Shown here: positions 1-7,680 of the stretch, piece by piece
Position numbering within the stretch: the stretch's first letter is position 1
How the letters are laid out: every line of letters starts with the position of its first letter
Assembly (NCBI GenBank): GCA_021204375.1
Contig: JAJPZL010000301.1
Span: 1 to 9,424 of the forward strand
Reading direction: 5' to 3'
DNA: 9,424 nucleotides
From: Bacteroides sp.
GTDB lineage: Bacteria; Bacteroidota; Bacteroidia; Bacteroidales; Bacteroidaceae
Position numbers and translations under genes: made by a program
The notes under the pieces: model-generated
The model's input: only the letters and a program-made list of their open reading frames with translations
Told to the model about the DNA's origin: nothing
Databases searched by the model: none

Positions 1-12
1 GTTATCGTTCAT
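1..12 (-). CDS. possible start of the next operon gene (4 codons only)
   Basis: An ATG on the minus strand at 12-10 opens a frame reading M-N-D-N up to the window edge. It lies 40 bp downstream of the araB stop, in the same direction, and just after a TAnnTTTG-like element. In Bacteroides arabinose loci the pentose phosphate enzyme transketolase is encoded close by, and from memory its N-terminus often begins M-N-D. That makes transketolase a guess worth testing, no more. Four codons cannot establish a gene, and the ATG may be chance. Confidence 0.3.
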
Positions 13-36
13 AAGGATTAAAATATTAGTTCTCTG

Positions 37-44
37 CAAAGATA
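37..44 (-). promoter_or_regulatory. possible Bacteroidetes -7 box downstream of araB
   Basis: The minus strand reads TATCTTTG here, an exact match to the TAnnTTTG -7 consensus of the primary Bacteroidetes sigma factor. A good -33 TTTG is missing: the region about 20 bp upstream falls in the last araB codons and offers only weak TCG or CTG matches. If active, it would start transcription around position 30, some 18 nt before the ATG at 12, giving the next gene expression independent of the arabinose operon. An 8-bp degenerate motif in AT-rich DNA can easily be chance. Confidence 0.33.
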
Positions 45-52
45 AATTAAAA

Positions 53-1735
53 TTATTTTTTCGGTCGACAGAATAATTCTTTTTCGGTGAACTCTCCGAG
101 TTTTAGATATTTTTCGTATATCTCCTGGTAGAGTTTTGCATTCTCCGGGTTCGGGAAATATTCACGGGCAAAGCCCGAAGTCATTGCTTTCTGGGCATCT
201 TCTACTTTGGTATAGACTCCTGCGGCCGTAGCAGCGAACATGGCAGCTCCCAGGGCACACGCCTGATCGGTCTTGCATACCTTGATCGGCATATCCAGTA
301 CATCACTCAGCGTCTGCATCACAAAAGGTGATTTAAGGGCAATGCCTCCGATACCGATCACATTGTTAATGCGGATACCTTCGCTGCGGAAACGTTCCAC
401 GATCGCTTTTGACCCGAAGGCCGTTGCTTCTACCAACGCCCGGAAGATACGGGGAGCAGAACTTCCCAGGGTAAGGCCGGTAATGGTTCCTTTGAGCAAC
501 TGGTTGGCATCCGGAGTACGGCGGCCATTCATCCAGTCGGTAGCAATAATCGTGCTTTCCGAAACCGGTATCTTTTCCGCTTCACGGGTCAGTTCGGGAA
601 TAATGTTACAGATCGTTTCCTCAATCAGTCGTTCCCGTGTCTCTTTATCTATAACAGTTGTTTTACCCAATATGTTCCGGATCGGAAACTCCAGTACATT
701 CTTGAACCAGGCATAGATATCCCCGAATCCCGATTGACCGGCTTCGAGTCCGATCATTCCCGGAATAACAGACCCATCCACCTGTCCGCAGATACCCCGG
801 ATCAGGCTATGGCCTATATCTTCGTAAGAGGCTACCATTACATCACAGGTCGAAGTTCCGATTACACGCACAAAAGTGTAAGGAGTGATACCGGCTCCGA
901 TAGCTCCCATGTGGCAGTCGAAGGCTCCTCCGGCTACTACTACATCCGTAGAGAGTCCGAGGCGTTCCGCCCACTCTTTGCTCAGGGTACCTACCGGTTT
1001 ATCAGCTGTTTCTGTCTTTTCAAAAAGACGTTCGCGGAACCCCGCCAGTAAAGGATCGAGTCTGGTCAGGAACTCTTCGCTGGGCAACCCTCCCCATTTC
1101 TCATGCCACATTGCTTTGTGGCCACAGGCACAACGGCTGCGTACAATATTATCGCTTTTGGTCACTCCGGTGATCATGGCCGGTAACCATTCGCAGTATT
1201 CTACAATGGAATAGGCTTTCCTTCGTACTGCCTCATCTTCACGAAGCACGTGCAGCGCCTTGGCCCAGAACCATTCGGAGGAATAGATCCCTCCTTCGTA
1301 GGCTGTATAATCCACATCCCACTCTTTAGCCAGCTTGTTGACCTCTGCTGCTTCCTGAATAGCAGTATGATCTTTCCAGAGCACGAACATTGCGTTGGGA
1401 TTTTCCGCAAATTCAGGCAGGAGAGCCAGTGGGGTACCGGTAGCATCGGTAAATGCCGGAGTACTTCCGGTAGTATCGAATGCGATACCCACCACTTTTT
1501 CAGCGGTACCGGCGGGGCACCTGGCAAGTGCCTCCGTTACGGTTCCTTCCAATACTTCAATATAGTCAAGGGGATGCTGGCGGTACTGGTTGATGGCAGG
1601 ATTGCAATATTTACCCGCTTTCCACCGGGGATAATATTGTACCGCTGTAGCCAGTATCTCACCTGTCAGTGCATTTACTACAATAGCACGTGCCGAGTCG
1701 CTCCCGTAATCTAATCCTATAATGTATTTTTCCAT
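53..1735 (-). CDS. araB: L-ribulokinase
   Basis: This enzyme phosphorylates L-ribulose with ATP to L-ribulose 5-phosphate, the second step of cytoplasmic L-arabinose breakdown. The 560-residue protein is a full-length FGGY-family kinase. The N-terminal phosphate-binding strand-turn is I-G-L-D-Y-G-S-D-S-A-R (6-16), with the D-Y-G-S-D-S form typical of ribulokinases. A second nucleotide motif is DTTGSTPAF (87-95), and W-K-D-H-T is at 120-124, as in AraB. The presumed catalytic base is Asp273 in GGAFDCHMGAIG (269-280). The C-terminal FGGY signature is G-I-G-G-I-A-L-K-S-P (461-470) followed by ALGAAMFAA (494-502). The ATG at 1735-1733 is 21 bp from the araA stop, and the next residues match the family start directly. 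It is the last of the contiguous ara genes. Xylulokinase is the main alternative, but the motifs and position next to araA favour AraB. Confidence 0.96.
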   Translation of the reverse strand: MEKYIIGLDYGSDSARAIVVNALTGEILATAVQYYPRWKAGKYCNPAINQYRQHPLDYIEVLEGTVTEALARCPAGTAEKVVGIAFDTTGSTPAFTDATGTPLALLPEFAENPNAMFVLWKDHTAIQEAAEVNKLAKEWDVDYTAYEGGIYSSEWFWAKALHVLREDEAVRRKAYSIVEYCEWLPAMITGVTKSDNIVRSRCACGHKAMWHEKWGGLPSEEFLTRLDPLLAGFRERLFEKTETADKPVGTLSKEWAERLGLSTDVVVAGGAFDCHMGAIGAGITPYTFVRVIGTSTCDVMVASYEDIGHSLIRGICGQVDGSVIPGMIGLEAGQSGFGDIYAWFKNVLEFPIRNILGKTTVIDKETRERLIEETICNIIPELTREAEKIPVSESTIIATDWMNGRRTPDANQLLKGTITGLTLGSSAPRIFRALVEATAFGSKAIVERFRSEGIRINNVIGIGGIALKSPFVMQTLSDVLDMPIKVCKTDQACALGAAMFAATAAGVYTKVEDAQKAMTSGFAREYFPNPENAKLYQEIYEKYLKLGEFTEKELFCRPKK

Positions 1736-1756
1736 GTTACTTTGGATGCTGTTAAA

Positions 1757-3259
1757 TTAACAGAGTGCTTTATTAAGCATATAATATACTTCATTCATAC
1801 GGAGCTCCTTTTTGAACTCAGAGAGAGTCGTATGGTTATCGATCACGATCATTTCGATACCTGCGATCTCCGCATAATCTTCCAGGTACTCCAGTGTAAG
1901 GTCGTAAGAGAAGCTGCTGTGGTGTGTTCCACCCGCCATGATCCAGGCAGCAGCACCCACTTCGAAGTTCGGTTGCGGGATCCACAGGGCAGAAGCCACC
2001 GGCAATTTCGGCAATTCTTTGGATTTGATACAATCTACCTTATTGACGATCATACGGAAACGGTTACCCATATCTACAATCGTAGCGGCCACCCCTTCGC
2101 CCTCTTTGGAAGTAAATACCAGACGGGCCGGATCGTTCTTACCACCGATACCCAGCGGATGTACTTCAAGTTTCGGTTTGTGTTCAGCGATCAGCGGGCA
2201 TACTTCAAGCATGTGGGCCTGCAGGATAGCACTATTTTCGCCATCGAAATGTAGCGTATAATCTTCCAGGAAAGAACATCCTTTGGGAAGACCCTGTCCC
2301 ATATACCACATGGTACGGTACAGGGCAGCTGTTTTCCAGTCTCCCTCAGCACCAAAACCATACCCCTCTGCCATCAGGCGCTGTGAAGCAAGTCCGGGAA
2401 GCTGATCGATCCCTTCGAGGTCGTCGAAGTTCGTGGTAAAAGCTTTGGCCTCTTTTTTCTGCAGGAAACGACGGAGAGCGATCTCTGCACGGGCAGCTTC
2501 GATCACCTGCGAGCGATCTTTACCCCCTTCTTTGCAGTTCTCAGCCAGGTCGTACTCTTTTTCATATACAGCTACCAGGTTGGCAATATCCTGGTCAGTT
2601 ACCTCGTTCTGCACAGCTACCAGGTCAGCGATCGGGTAGTAATCCACATGGTATCCCAGACGCATCTCCGCATCTACTTTATCCCCGTCCGTAACAGCTA
2701 CATTATTCATCTGGTCGCCGAAACGGATGATAAGCATATCCTGTGCATCGGCCCACGCTGCAGATACCCGCATCCAGGTAGCGATCTTTTTCTGCGCTTC
2801 CGCATCCTGCCAGTGTCCTACCACGATCTTGCGGTTCTTGCGCATCCGGGCTATGATATGACCGAATTCGCGGTCGCCGTGAGCACTCTGGTTCAGGTTC
2901 ATAAAGTCCATGTCGATACTATCCCAGAGAATCTCCTTGTTGTATTGTGTGCAGAAGTGCAACAGTGGTTTTCTCAATTCCTGAAGACCATGGATCCACA
3001 TTTTAGCAGGAGAGAAAGTATGCATCCAGGTGATCACCCCGATACACTTCTCTTCATTATTGGCTGCTTTCAGGGTGGCAGTTACCTCGGCAGACGAGTT
3101 AACCGTTCCTTTATATACTACTTTAACGGGAAGGTTTCCTGAGTCATTCAGGCCTTTTACTATTTCATTGGAATGTGCATCTACTGCTACTACTACATCG
3201 CCTCCGTAAAGGAGCTGTGCTCCGGTTACAAACCAGACTTCTAAATTTTCGAATGCCAT
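1757..3259 (-). CDS. araA: L-arabinose isomerase
   Basis: This enzyme converts L-arabinose to L-ribulose in the cytoplasm using a divalent metal, normally Mn2+. At 500 residues it has the length of the E. coli enzyme and can be compared almost residue for residue. The metal and catalytic residues are all visible: Glu305 in G-Y-G-F-G-A-E-G-D-W-K-T (299-310), Glu332 in F-L-E-D-Y-T-L-H-F (330-338), His349 in QAHMLEVCP (347-355), and the His446-His447 pair in A-G-G-T-H-H-S-S-F (442-450). These correspond to Glu306, Glu333, His350 and His450 of E. coli. GHWQD (148-152) is also a family motif. The start at 3259-3257 follows an A-rich stretch, and the N-terminus (V-W-F-V-T-G-A-Q-L-L-Y-G, 8-19) begins as in homologues. 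A 60-bp gap, the widest inside the operon, precedes it. No damage is seen. Confidence 0.97.
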   Translation of the reverse strand: MAFENLEVWFVTGAQLLYGGDVVVAVDAHSNEIVKGLNDSGNLPVKVVYKGTVNSSAEVTATLKAANNEEKCIGVITWMHTFSPAKMWIHGLQELRKPLLHFCTQYNKEILWDSIDMDFMNLNQSAHGDREFGHIIARMRKNRKIVVGHWQDAEAQKKIATWMRVSAAWADAQDMLIIRFGDQMNNVAVTDGDKVDAEMRLGYHVDYYPIADLVAVQNEVTDQDIANLVAVYEKEYDLAENCKEGGKDRSQVIEAARAEIALRRFLQKKEAKAFTTNFDDLEGIDQLPGLASQRLMAEGYGFGAEGDWKTAALYRTMWYMGQGLPKGCSFLEDYTLHFDGENSAILQAHMLEVCPLIAEHKPKLEVHPLGIGGKNDPARLVFTSKEGEGVAATIVDMGNRFRMIVNKVDCIKSKELPKLPVASALWIPQPNFEVGAAAWIMAGGTHHSSFSYDLTLEYLEDYAEIAGIEMIVIDNHTTLSEFKKELRMNEVYYMLNKALC

Positions 3260-3277
3260 ACTATTTTCATTTTTTAT

Positions 3278-3305
3278 GCCGGTATACAGCCCGGCCGGTT
3301 TATAC
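3278..3305 (-). repeat. GC-rich foldable sequence between araD and araA
   Basis: The 60-bp gap between araD and araA holds overlapping inverted repeats. One pairs GCCGG (3278-3282) with CCGGC (3291-3295) across an 8-nt loop. The other pairs GTATA (3282-3286) with TATAC (3301-3305) around a self-complementary CCGGCCGG core (3291-3298). The two foldings share base 3282 and the core, so both cannot form fully. There is no U-run downstream in the direction of transcription, so this is not a standard terminator. A processing site, an mRNA stability element, or nothing at all are possible roles. Confidence 0.4.
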
Positions 3306-3319
3306 TTTAATTAAAATTT

Positions 3320-4003
3320 TTATTGACCGTAATAGGCGTTGGGCCCGTGTTTACGACTGAAATGTTTTTCGATCAGATGCGGATTCATACGTAAAGAGGG
3401 ATTCGCCGCATAAGCAATACTTGCCATTTTAGCTACCTGTTCCATCACTACCGCATTGTGCACCGCATCGTGTGCATCTTTTCCCCAGGAGAAGGGGCCG
3501 TGATTTTTAACAAGTACTCCCGGAGTATGTACCGGGTTAAGCCCTTCGAACCTTTTTACAATCACATTGCCGGTTTCCAACTCGTAGGCTCCTTCTACCT
3601 CCTGCCGGGTCATATCTGCCGTGCAGGGAATAGCGTCGTGAAAATAATCCGCATGGGTAGTACCGATATTGGGAATATCCAGTCCTGCCTGTGCCCAGGC
3701 AGTAGCATAGGTAGAGTGAGTATGTACCATCCCTCCGATCTCCGGAAAGGCTTTATACAGTACAAGGTGGGTCGGGGTGTCTGAAGAGGGTTTCAGCTTT
3801 CCCTCCACAGTGTTCCCTTCCAGATCGACCACTACAATATCCTCAGCTTTCATGTCGTCGTAGGATACTCCGCTGGGTTTGATCACTACCAGACCCGTTT
3901 CCCGGTCAATCGCAGATACATTGCCCCAGGTGAAGATCACAAGTCCATGTTTTACCAGGTCAAGGTTAGCCTGGAATACCTCTTTTTTTAATGCTTCCAA
4001 CAT
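3320..4003 (-). CDS. araD: L-ribulose-5-phosphate 4-epimerase
   Basis: This enzyme epimerises L-ribulose 5-phosphate to D-xylulose 5-phosphate, linking arabinose to the pentose phosphate pathway. The 227-residue protein is a full-length class II aldolase/AraD-family member. Zinc ligands by comparison with E. coli AraD are His94 and His96 in V-H-T-H-S (93-97) and His168 in K-N-H-G-P-F (166-171), with Asp75 in S-S-D-T-P-T-H (73-79). The proposed acid/base residues are also present: Asp119 in THADYF (116-121) and the tyrosines at 224-225 near the C-terminus. The phosphate-binding W-G-N-V-S (26-30) and K-P-S-G-V (42-46) motifs match too. The ATG at 4003-4001 lies only 5 bp after the araR stop, suggesting translational coupling. 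Fuculose aldolase is the family alternative, but the araA/araB neighbours and the C-terminal tyrosines support AraD. Confidence 0.95.
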   Translation of the reverse strand: MLEALKKEVFQANLDLVKHGLVIFTWGNVSAIDRETGLVVIKPSGVSYDDMKAEDIVVVDLEGNTVEGKLKPSSDTPTHLVLYKAFPEIGGMVHTHSTYATAWAQAGLDIPNIGTTHADYFHDAIPCTADMTRQEVEGAYELETGNVIVKRFEGLNPVHTPGVLVKNHGPFSWGKDAHDAVHNAVVMEQVAKMASIAYAANPSLRMNPHLIEKHFSRKHGPNAYYGQ

Positions 4004-4008
4004 ATCGT

Positions 4009-4686
4009 TTATAGTTTAAATTTAGGATCTTTGCGATAAACTTTATCGTTGAACTTATAGAGCGATGCTCCCCGGCGTGATCCCGTTTTATCGATCTCCC
4101 CGGTCTTCTCGATATAGTCCATTTCGGCCACCCGTTTCCGGAAGTTACGTTTGTCTATCGGCTCTCCATAGATTGCTTCGTACAAAGTCTGAAGCTGTGT
4201 CAGGGTAAACTTTTTCGGTAACAGGTTAAAAACGATCGGTTCGCGGCTGGCTTTCTGCTTCATCCTTTCCCGCGCCTGTTCTACTATTTGGTGATGATCG
4301 AAGATCAGTTCCGGAGTTTTATTGATATTCGTCCAGTACGCATTGTGCTGCTCTACCAGCTTCCGGTCGTAATTATCGACATTGATCAGTGCGTAATAAG
4401 AAATTGATAGAACCCGTTCACTCGGATCGCGCGCTATTTCGCCAAAGGCCCCGACCTGCTCCATGTAGACGCTGTCAAGCCCGGTCAGCTCATGCAGCAC
4501 CCGTTTGGCTGCATCGTCTGCACTTTCACTTTCCTGAACGAAACCTCCCATCAGTGACCACTGGTCCATAGCCGGCTCAAAATTTCGTTTCAGTAGGAGG
4601 AGACTGAGCTCCCGCTGGTTGAAACCGAATATGATACAGTCTACCGCTATATAAAATTTAGGATGCTGACTATAATAATTGCTCAT
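4009..4686 (-). CDS. araR: AraR: Nudix-domain arabinose repressor
   Basis: This is a Bacteroidetes-type AraR of the NrtR family, in which a Nudix-like domain senses the ligand and a C-terminal winged helix binds DNA. In this group L-arabinose is the known effector and releases the repressor. Of 225 residues, about 10-145 form the Nudix fold and about 150-225 the winged helix, with a likely helix-turn-helix around 160-192. The Nudix box spans 48-70: Gly48, Glu54, Arg62, Glu66 and Gly69 are kept, but the Glu expected after Arg62 is Val63 and the second Glu of the E-E pair is Leu67. Loss of a metal-binding Glu argues against hydrolysis and for sensing only. The gene sits mid-operon, 36 bp after the symporter and 5 bp before araD, so it should be autoregulated through the palindrome at 7623-7648. 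The ATG at 4686 starts the expected family N-terminus. Confidence 0.88.
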   Translation of the reverse strand: MSNYYSQHPKFYIAVDCIIFGFNQRELSLLLLKRNFEPAMDQWSLMGGFVQESESADDAAKRVLHELTGLDSVYMEQVGAFGEIARDPSERVLSISYYALINVDNYDRKLVEQHNAYWTNINKTPELIFDHHQIVEQARERMKQKASREPIVFNLLPKKFTLTQLQTLYEAIYGEPIDKRNFRKRVAEMDYIEKTGEIDKTGSRRGASLYKFNDKVYRKDPKFKL

Positions 4687-4722
4687 TCTTTCTACTTATA
4701 GGTTAAAATAGTTTGCTCTTCG

Positions 4723-6420
4723 TTACCAGAAATACCAGTAGAAGGCTGCGGTAATACAAAGAATAATACACGAGTGGATCACATCCCATTTGTTCCAGCT
4801 GTTGCGCGTTGCCGCGATCTGCTCCGGAGTGGAAGTACCGAATACCAGTCCCTGTATCTTCTCTGCGCTGGGTGCTTTGGTTGCCAGGCTCACCAGGATC
4901 ACTACAATGATACAGAAGAGGAACATCCATCCGCAGAAGAACAACCAGTTCAGATCAAAGAAGAGATATTTAAAGAGCGAGTCTCCCGCATGCTGACCAA
5001 CCGATGTATAGTACACTTTAGCCCACAGACGGGTAATACCGATAATAAATCCCGAAAGCAATCCCCACATACCCCCTTTGGCTGAGGTACGTTTCCAGTA
5101 AATACCCATCAGGAAGGCAGCGGCAATACCCGGAGCCAATACAGACTGTACATCCTGTAGATAGTTATATAATACATCCCCTACACTTCTCATAATAGGG
5201 ATCCAGAGAATACCCAGGATAACGATCACCACAGTAGCCATCTGGCCGATGGTAACCAGTTTCTTTTCCGGAGTTTCCGGTTTGAACTTTTTGTAGAAGT
5301 CAATGGTGAAAAGCATAGCGGATGAGTTAAACAGAGAAGCCAGCGAACTCATCAGGGCCGCAAGAATACCACAAACTACAAGCCCTTTCACACCGGCAGG
5401 TAGTAATTTGGCAACTAGGGTAGGGAAGGCTGCATCCGCATTGTGTGCACCGCTTGCAAGCATCGGAAGGAACCCTTCGCCTGTAGTAGCTAACGTATAC
5501 TGATGCAGGGCAAAAGCGATCATTCCGGGGATCAGAAAGAGGAATACCGGCAGCAGTTTCAGGTAGGCTCCGAAAATAGTACCCCGGCGGGCTTCGGTCT
5601 CATTCTTTCCGGAAAGTACACGCTGTACAATGTACTGGTCGGTACACCAGTACCAGAAACCAATGATAGAAGAACCGATCAGTGCTCCCAGCCAGGGGAA
5701 ATCCGGGTCGTTGTTGCTACGGATCAGGTTTACCATCGTATCTCCATACTCATTTACCACAGTACTGGAACAGTAAGCCAATACCTGGTCCCATCCGCCT
5801 ACCGCTCTGAGCCCGAGTACCAGGATGATAACCGAACCTAACAGAAGGATAGGAGTCTGTAAAACCGAAGTATAGAGTACGGACTTCATACCACCAAAGA
5901 TGGTATACAGAGCCGTGATCAATACCAGCCCGATGGCAGCGATCCAGAAGAAATCAATTCCCCAGAGCTCTTCGATACCGAATACCTGCTGGAATACCAA
6001 TCCACCCGCATATACGGTCACCGCCACTTTGGTCAGTACATAACTTACCAGGGAGATCAGCGAAAGAATCGTACGCGACTCTTTGTTATAACGTCTCTCC
6101 AGGAACTCGGGCATGGTCAGTACCATACTACGTGAATAAAAAGGTACGAATACCCAACCCAGGATCAGGATCATCCATCCCTGGATCTCCCAGTGGGCCA
6201 TAGCCATACCACTGGATGCACCCGCTCCGGCCAGACCGATCAGGTGTTCCGAACCAATGTTGGAGGCAAAAATAGAGGCTCCGATAGCGATCCAGGTGGC
6301 ATCACGTCCACCCAGGAAGTAGTCTGCCGAGTCGTTGTTCTTCTGTTTGATCACCCATACGATGATCCCGATAAGGGCACAGGCAAATAGTCCGATCACA
6401 ATCCAATCTAAAGTTTGCAC
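4723..6420 (-). CDS. sodium/sugar symporter (SSS family), probably for L-arabinose
   Basis: This is an inner-membrane solute:sodium symporter related to Vibrio SGLT. Operon position indicates L-arabinose as substrate, though galactose or glucose cannot be excluded. The 565-residue protein has roughly 14 hydrophobic helices. Family motifs include ADYFLGGR (32-39), G-A-S-I-F-A-S-N-I-G-S-E-H (47-59) near the sodium site, FGGMKSVLYTSVLQ (175-188), FWYWCTDQYIVQRVLSGKN (255-273), and the helix with A-L-M-S-S-L-A-S-L-F-N-S-S (355-367), whose serines are expected at the second sodium site. The final hydrophobic segment (548-565) ends at the stop. The start is GTG (6420-6418): no ATG lies between it and an in-frame stop upstream, and the next internal Met is at residue 71, beyond the first helix. 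It follows galM by 17 bp and precedes araR by 36 bp. Confidence 0.9.
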   Translation of the reverse strand: MQTLDWIVIGLFACALIGIIVWVIKQKNNDSADYFLGGRDATWIAIGASIFASNIGSEHLIGLAGAGASSGMAMAHWEIQGWMILILGWVFVPFYSRSMVLTMPEFLERRYNKESRTILSLISLVSYVLTKVAVTVYAGGLVFQQVFGIEELWGIDFFWIAAIGLVLITALYTIFGGMKSVLYTSVLQTPILLLGSVIILVLGLRAVGGWDQVLAYCSSTVVNEYGDTMVNLIRSNNDPDFPWLGALIGSSIIGFWYWCTDQYIVQRVLSGKNETEARRGTIFGAYLKLLPVFLFLIPGMIAFALHQYTLATTGEGFLPMLASGAHNADAAFPTLVAKLLPAGVKGLVVCGILAALMSSLASLFNSSAMLFTIDFYKKFKPETPEKKLVTIGQMATVVIVILGILWIPIMRSVGDVLYNYLQDVQSVLAPGIAAAFLMGIYWKRTSAKGGMWGLLSGFIIGITRLWAKVYYTSVGQHAGDSLFKYLFFDLNWLFFCGWMFLFCIIVVILVSLATKAPSAEKIQGLVFGTSTPEQIAATRNSWNKWDVIHSCIILCITAAFYWYFW

Positions 6421-6437
6421 AATATTAAGTTTTAAGT

Positions 6438-7583
6438 TTATGAATTATTTTCAACTCCGAATTTAAATACACAGTGACTGTGGTAGGTTTCTCCCGGTTC
6501 CAGTACTACAGAAGACCATTCCGGTTTATTAGGGCTATCAGGGAAATGTTGTGTTTCCAGGCAGATCGCTGCCCGCTGGTTGTATATGATCCCTTTTTTA
6601 CCTTTGGCTGTTCCGTCCAAGAAATTACCGCTGTACACCTGGATACCCGGTTCATTGGTATATACCTCTAAAGAGATCCCGGTTTCCGGAGAGACCAGGT
6701 GCGCTGCTACATCCTGGATATTATTCAGCACCCAGTTATGGTCATAACCGTTCCCGTTCTTAAGCTGGTCGTAATCGTAGTTATCTATTTCGGAACCTAC
6801 GGCTCTGGGAGTAGTAAAGTCCATCGGAGTACCCTCTACCGGTACGATTTCACCCGTTGTCATAAAAGTCTCATCCACCGGAGTGAAAGTGTCGGCATTC
6901 ACAAAAAGAATATGGTCTGTGATCTGTTTATTTGCATCTCCTGAAAGGTTAAAATAGGAGTGGTTGGTCATGTTGATAACCGTAGTCTTATCGGTCGTTG
7001 CTTCGTAGTTGATATCAATGGCGTTATCTTCCGTCAGTTTATAAGTAACCACTGCTGTTACATTGCCGGGGAAGTTCTCGTCCCCATCCGGAGAAAAGAG
7101 GGTCAGACGGAGAGTCTGGTCATCTACCTGATTGGCATCGTATACTTTATACTGCCATCCGTTCGGTCCTCCGTGCAGGCAATGTCCGAAGTTATTCTGC
7201 GGAAGCTGGATCGTTTCGCCGTTCAGGGTGATCTTTCCCTGGTCAATACGGTTCGCATAGCGTCCGATAGAGGCACCGAAGTCACTCGGTACGTTGATGT
7301 AATCGTTGATATTATCGAATCCAAGTACAACATCTTTTAGGTCTCCGTTCTTATCAGGAACCATAATGGATACGATACGTCCACCGAAATTGGTAATACA
7401 TACCTCCATACCCCCCTTATTGGTCAGGATATACAGATTGGTGGCTTTTCCGTCTACTTCCGTCTGAAAATTTTTCGGATCAAGGCCGGACAGGGTCAGT
7501 TCTTCCTGTGGTTTTTCATTGCAGGCTGTTACCATAGCAGCAACAATACCCAGTGATAAAAGTAACTTTTTCATGTTTTTCAT
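6438..7583 (-). CDS. galM: aldose 1-epimerase (mutarotase), lipoprotein
   Basis: This enzyme interconverts alpha and beta anomers of aldoses. The 381-residue protein starts with a lipoprotein signal: K-K at 5-6, a hydrophobic stretch, and lipobox V-T-A-C (18-21), so Cys21 should be lipidated and the enzyme anchored outside the cytoplasm. Catalytic residues are intact: His137 in C-L-H-G-G (135-139), His208 in T-N-H-S-Y-F-N-L-S-G (206-215) as acid, Asp281 in G-Y-D-H-N-W (279-284), and Glu343 in L-E-T-Q-H-F-P-D-S (342-350) as base; G-R-Y-A-N-R-I is at 107-113. Length fits family size plus the signal. Met1 (7583) and Met4 (7574) are both usable starts; either gives a working signal. It is the first gene after the promoter and AraR-like palindrome. 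An outer-membrane or inner-membrane location cannot be decided from the sequence. Confidence 0.94.
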   Translation of the reverse strand: MKNMKKLLLSLGIVAAMVTACNEKPQEELTLSGLDPKNFQTEVDGKATNLYILTNKGGMEVCITNFGGRIVSIMVPDKNGDLKDVVLGFDNINDYINVPSDFGASIGRYANRIDQGKITLNGETIQLPQNNFGHCLHGGPNGWQYKVYDANQVDDQTLRLTLFSPDGDENFPGNVTAVVTYKLTEDNAIDINYEATTDKTTVINMTNHSYFNLSGDANKQITDHILFVNADTFTPVDETFMTTGEIVPVEGTPMDFTTPRAVGSEIDNYDYDQLKNGNGYDHNWVLNNIQDVAAHLVSPETGISLEVYTNEPGIQVYSGNFLDGTAKGKKGIIYNQRAAICLETQHFPDSPNKPEWSSVVLEPGETYHSHCVFKFGVENNS

Positions 7584-7617
7584 GATTATAATAAGTAAAT
7601 TCTGAAATTAATTGGTG

Positions 7618-7650
7618 CAAAAGTAACACTTATGGTAATAAGTGCCACAA
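7618..7650 (-). promoter_or_regulatory. promoter of the galM-ara operon
   Basis: The minus strand reads TACTTTTG at 7625-7618, an exact match to the Bacteroidetes TAnnTTTG -7 element. A TTG (7650-7648, preceded by A) lies 22 bp upstream, slightly farther than the usual 19-21 bp, as a partial -33 element. Transcription would begin around 7611-7614, giving a leader of about 30 nt before the galM ATG. The AraR-like palindrome fills the whole space between the two elements. Confidence 0.75.
7623..7648 (-). promoter_or_regulatory. candidate AraR operator
   Basis: An imperfect 26-bp palindrome has 11-bp arms, GTAACACTTAT (7623-7633) and ATAAGTGCCAC (7638-7648), separated by GGTA. Nine of the 11 arm positions are complementary, including an unbroken CACTTAT/ATAAGTG core. 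It lies between the -33 and -7 elements and overlaps both, which is where a repressor would block RNA polymerase. The dimeric AraR encoded in this operon is the natural candidate. Assignment to AraR rests on position and symmetry, since I cannot compare it with a published matrix here. Confidence 0.72.
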
Positions 7651-7680
7651 TGATTTTATATGTTGTTCAGCATGAAACAG

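Noticed and set aside
1250..1714. Plus-strand frame of 154 codons opposite araB, and a minus-strand frame at 1201-1527 inside it
   Set aside because: Both lie wholly within araB, whose catalytic motifs are intact in the main frame.
1742..2254. Plus-strand open frame of 170 codons opposite araA
   Set aside because: It is antisense to a complete, motif-verified araA, has no recognisable protein features, and its low-complexity composition fits a shadow of the real codons.
2648..3142. Plus-strand open frame of 164 codons opposite araA
   Set aside because: Antisense to araA, with no domain or start signal; a shadow frame.
3278..3305. The araD-araA hairpin read as an internal terminator
   Set aside because: The minus-strand transcript continues with A-rich sequence rather than U after the stem.
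4703..4930. Short minus-strand frame overlapping the symporter C-terminus
   Set aside because: Out-of-frame shadow of the symporter; its residues resemble no family and the symporter reads through intact.
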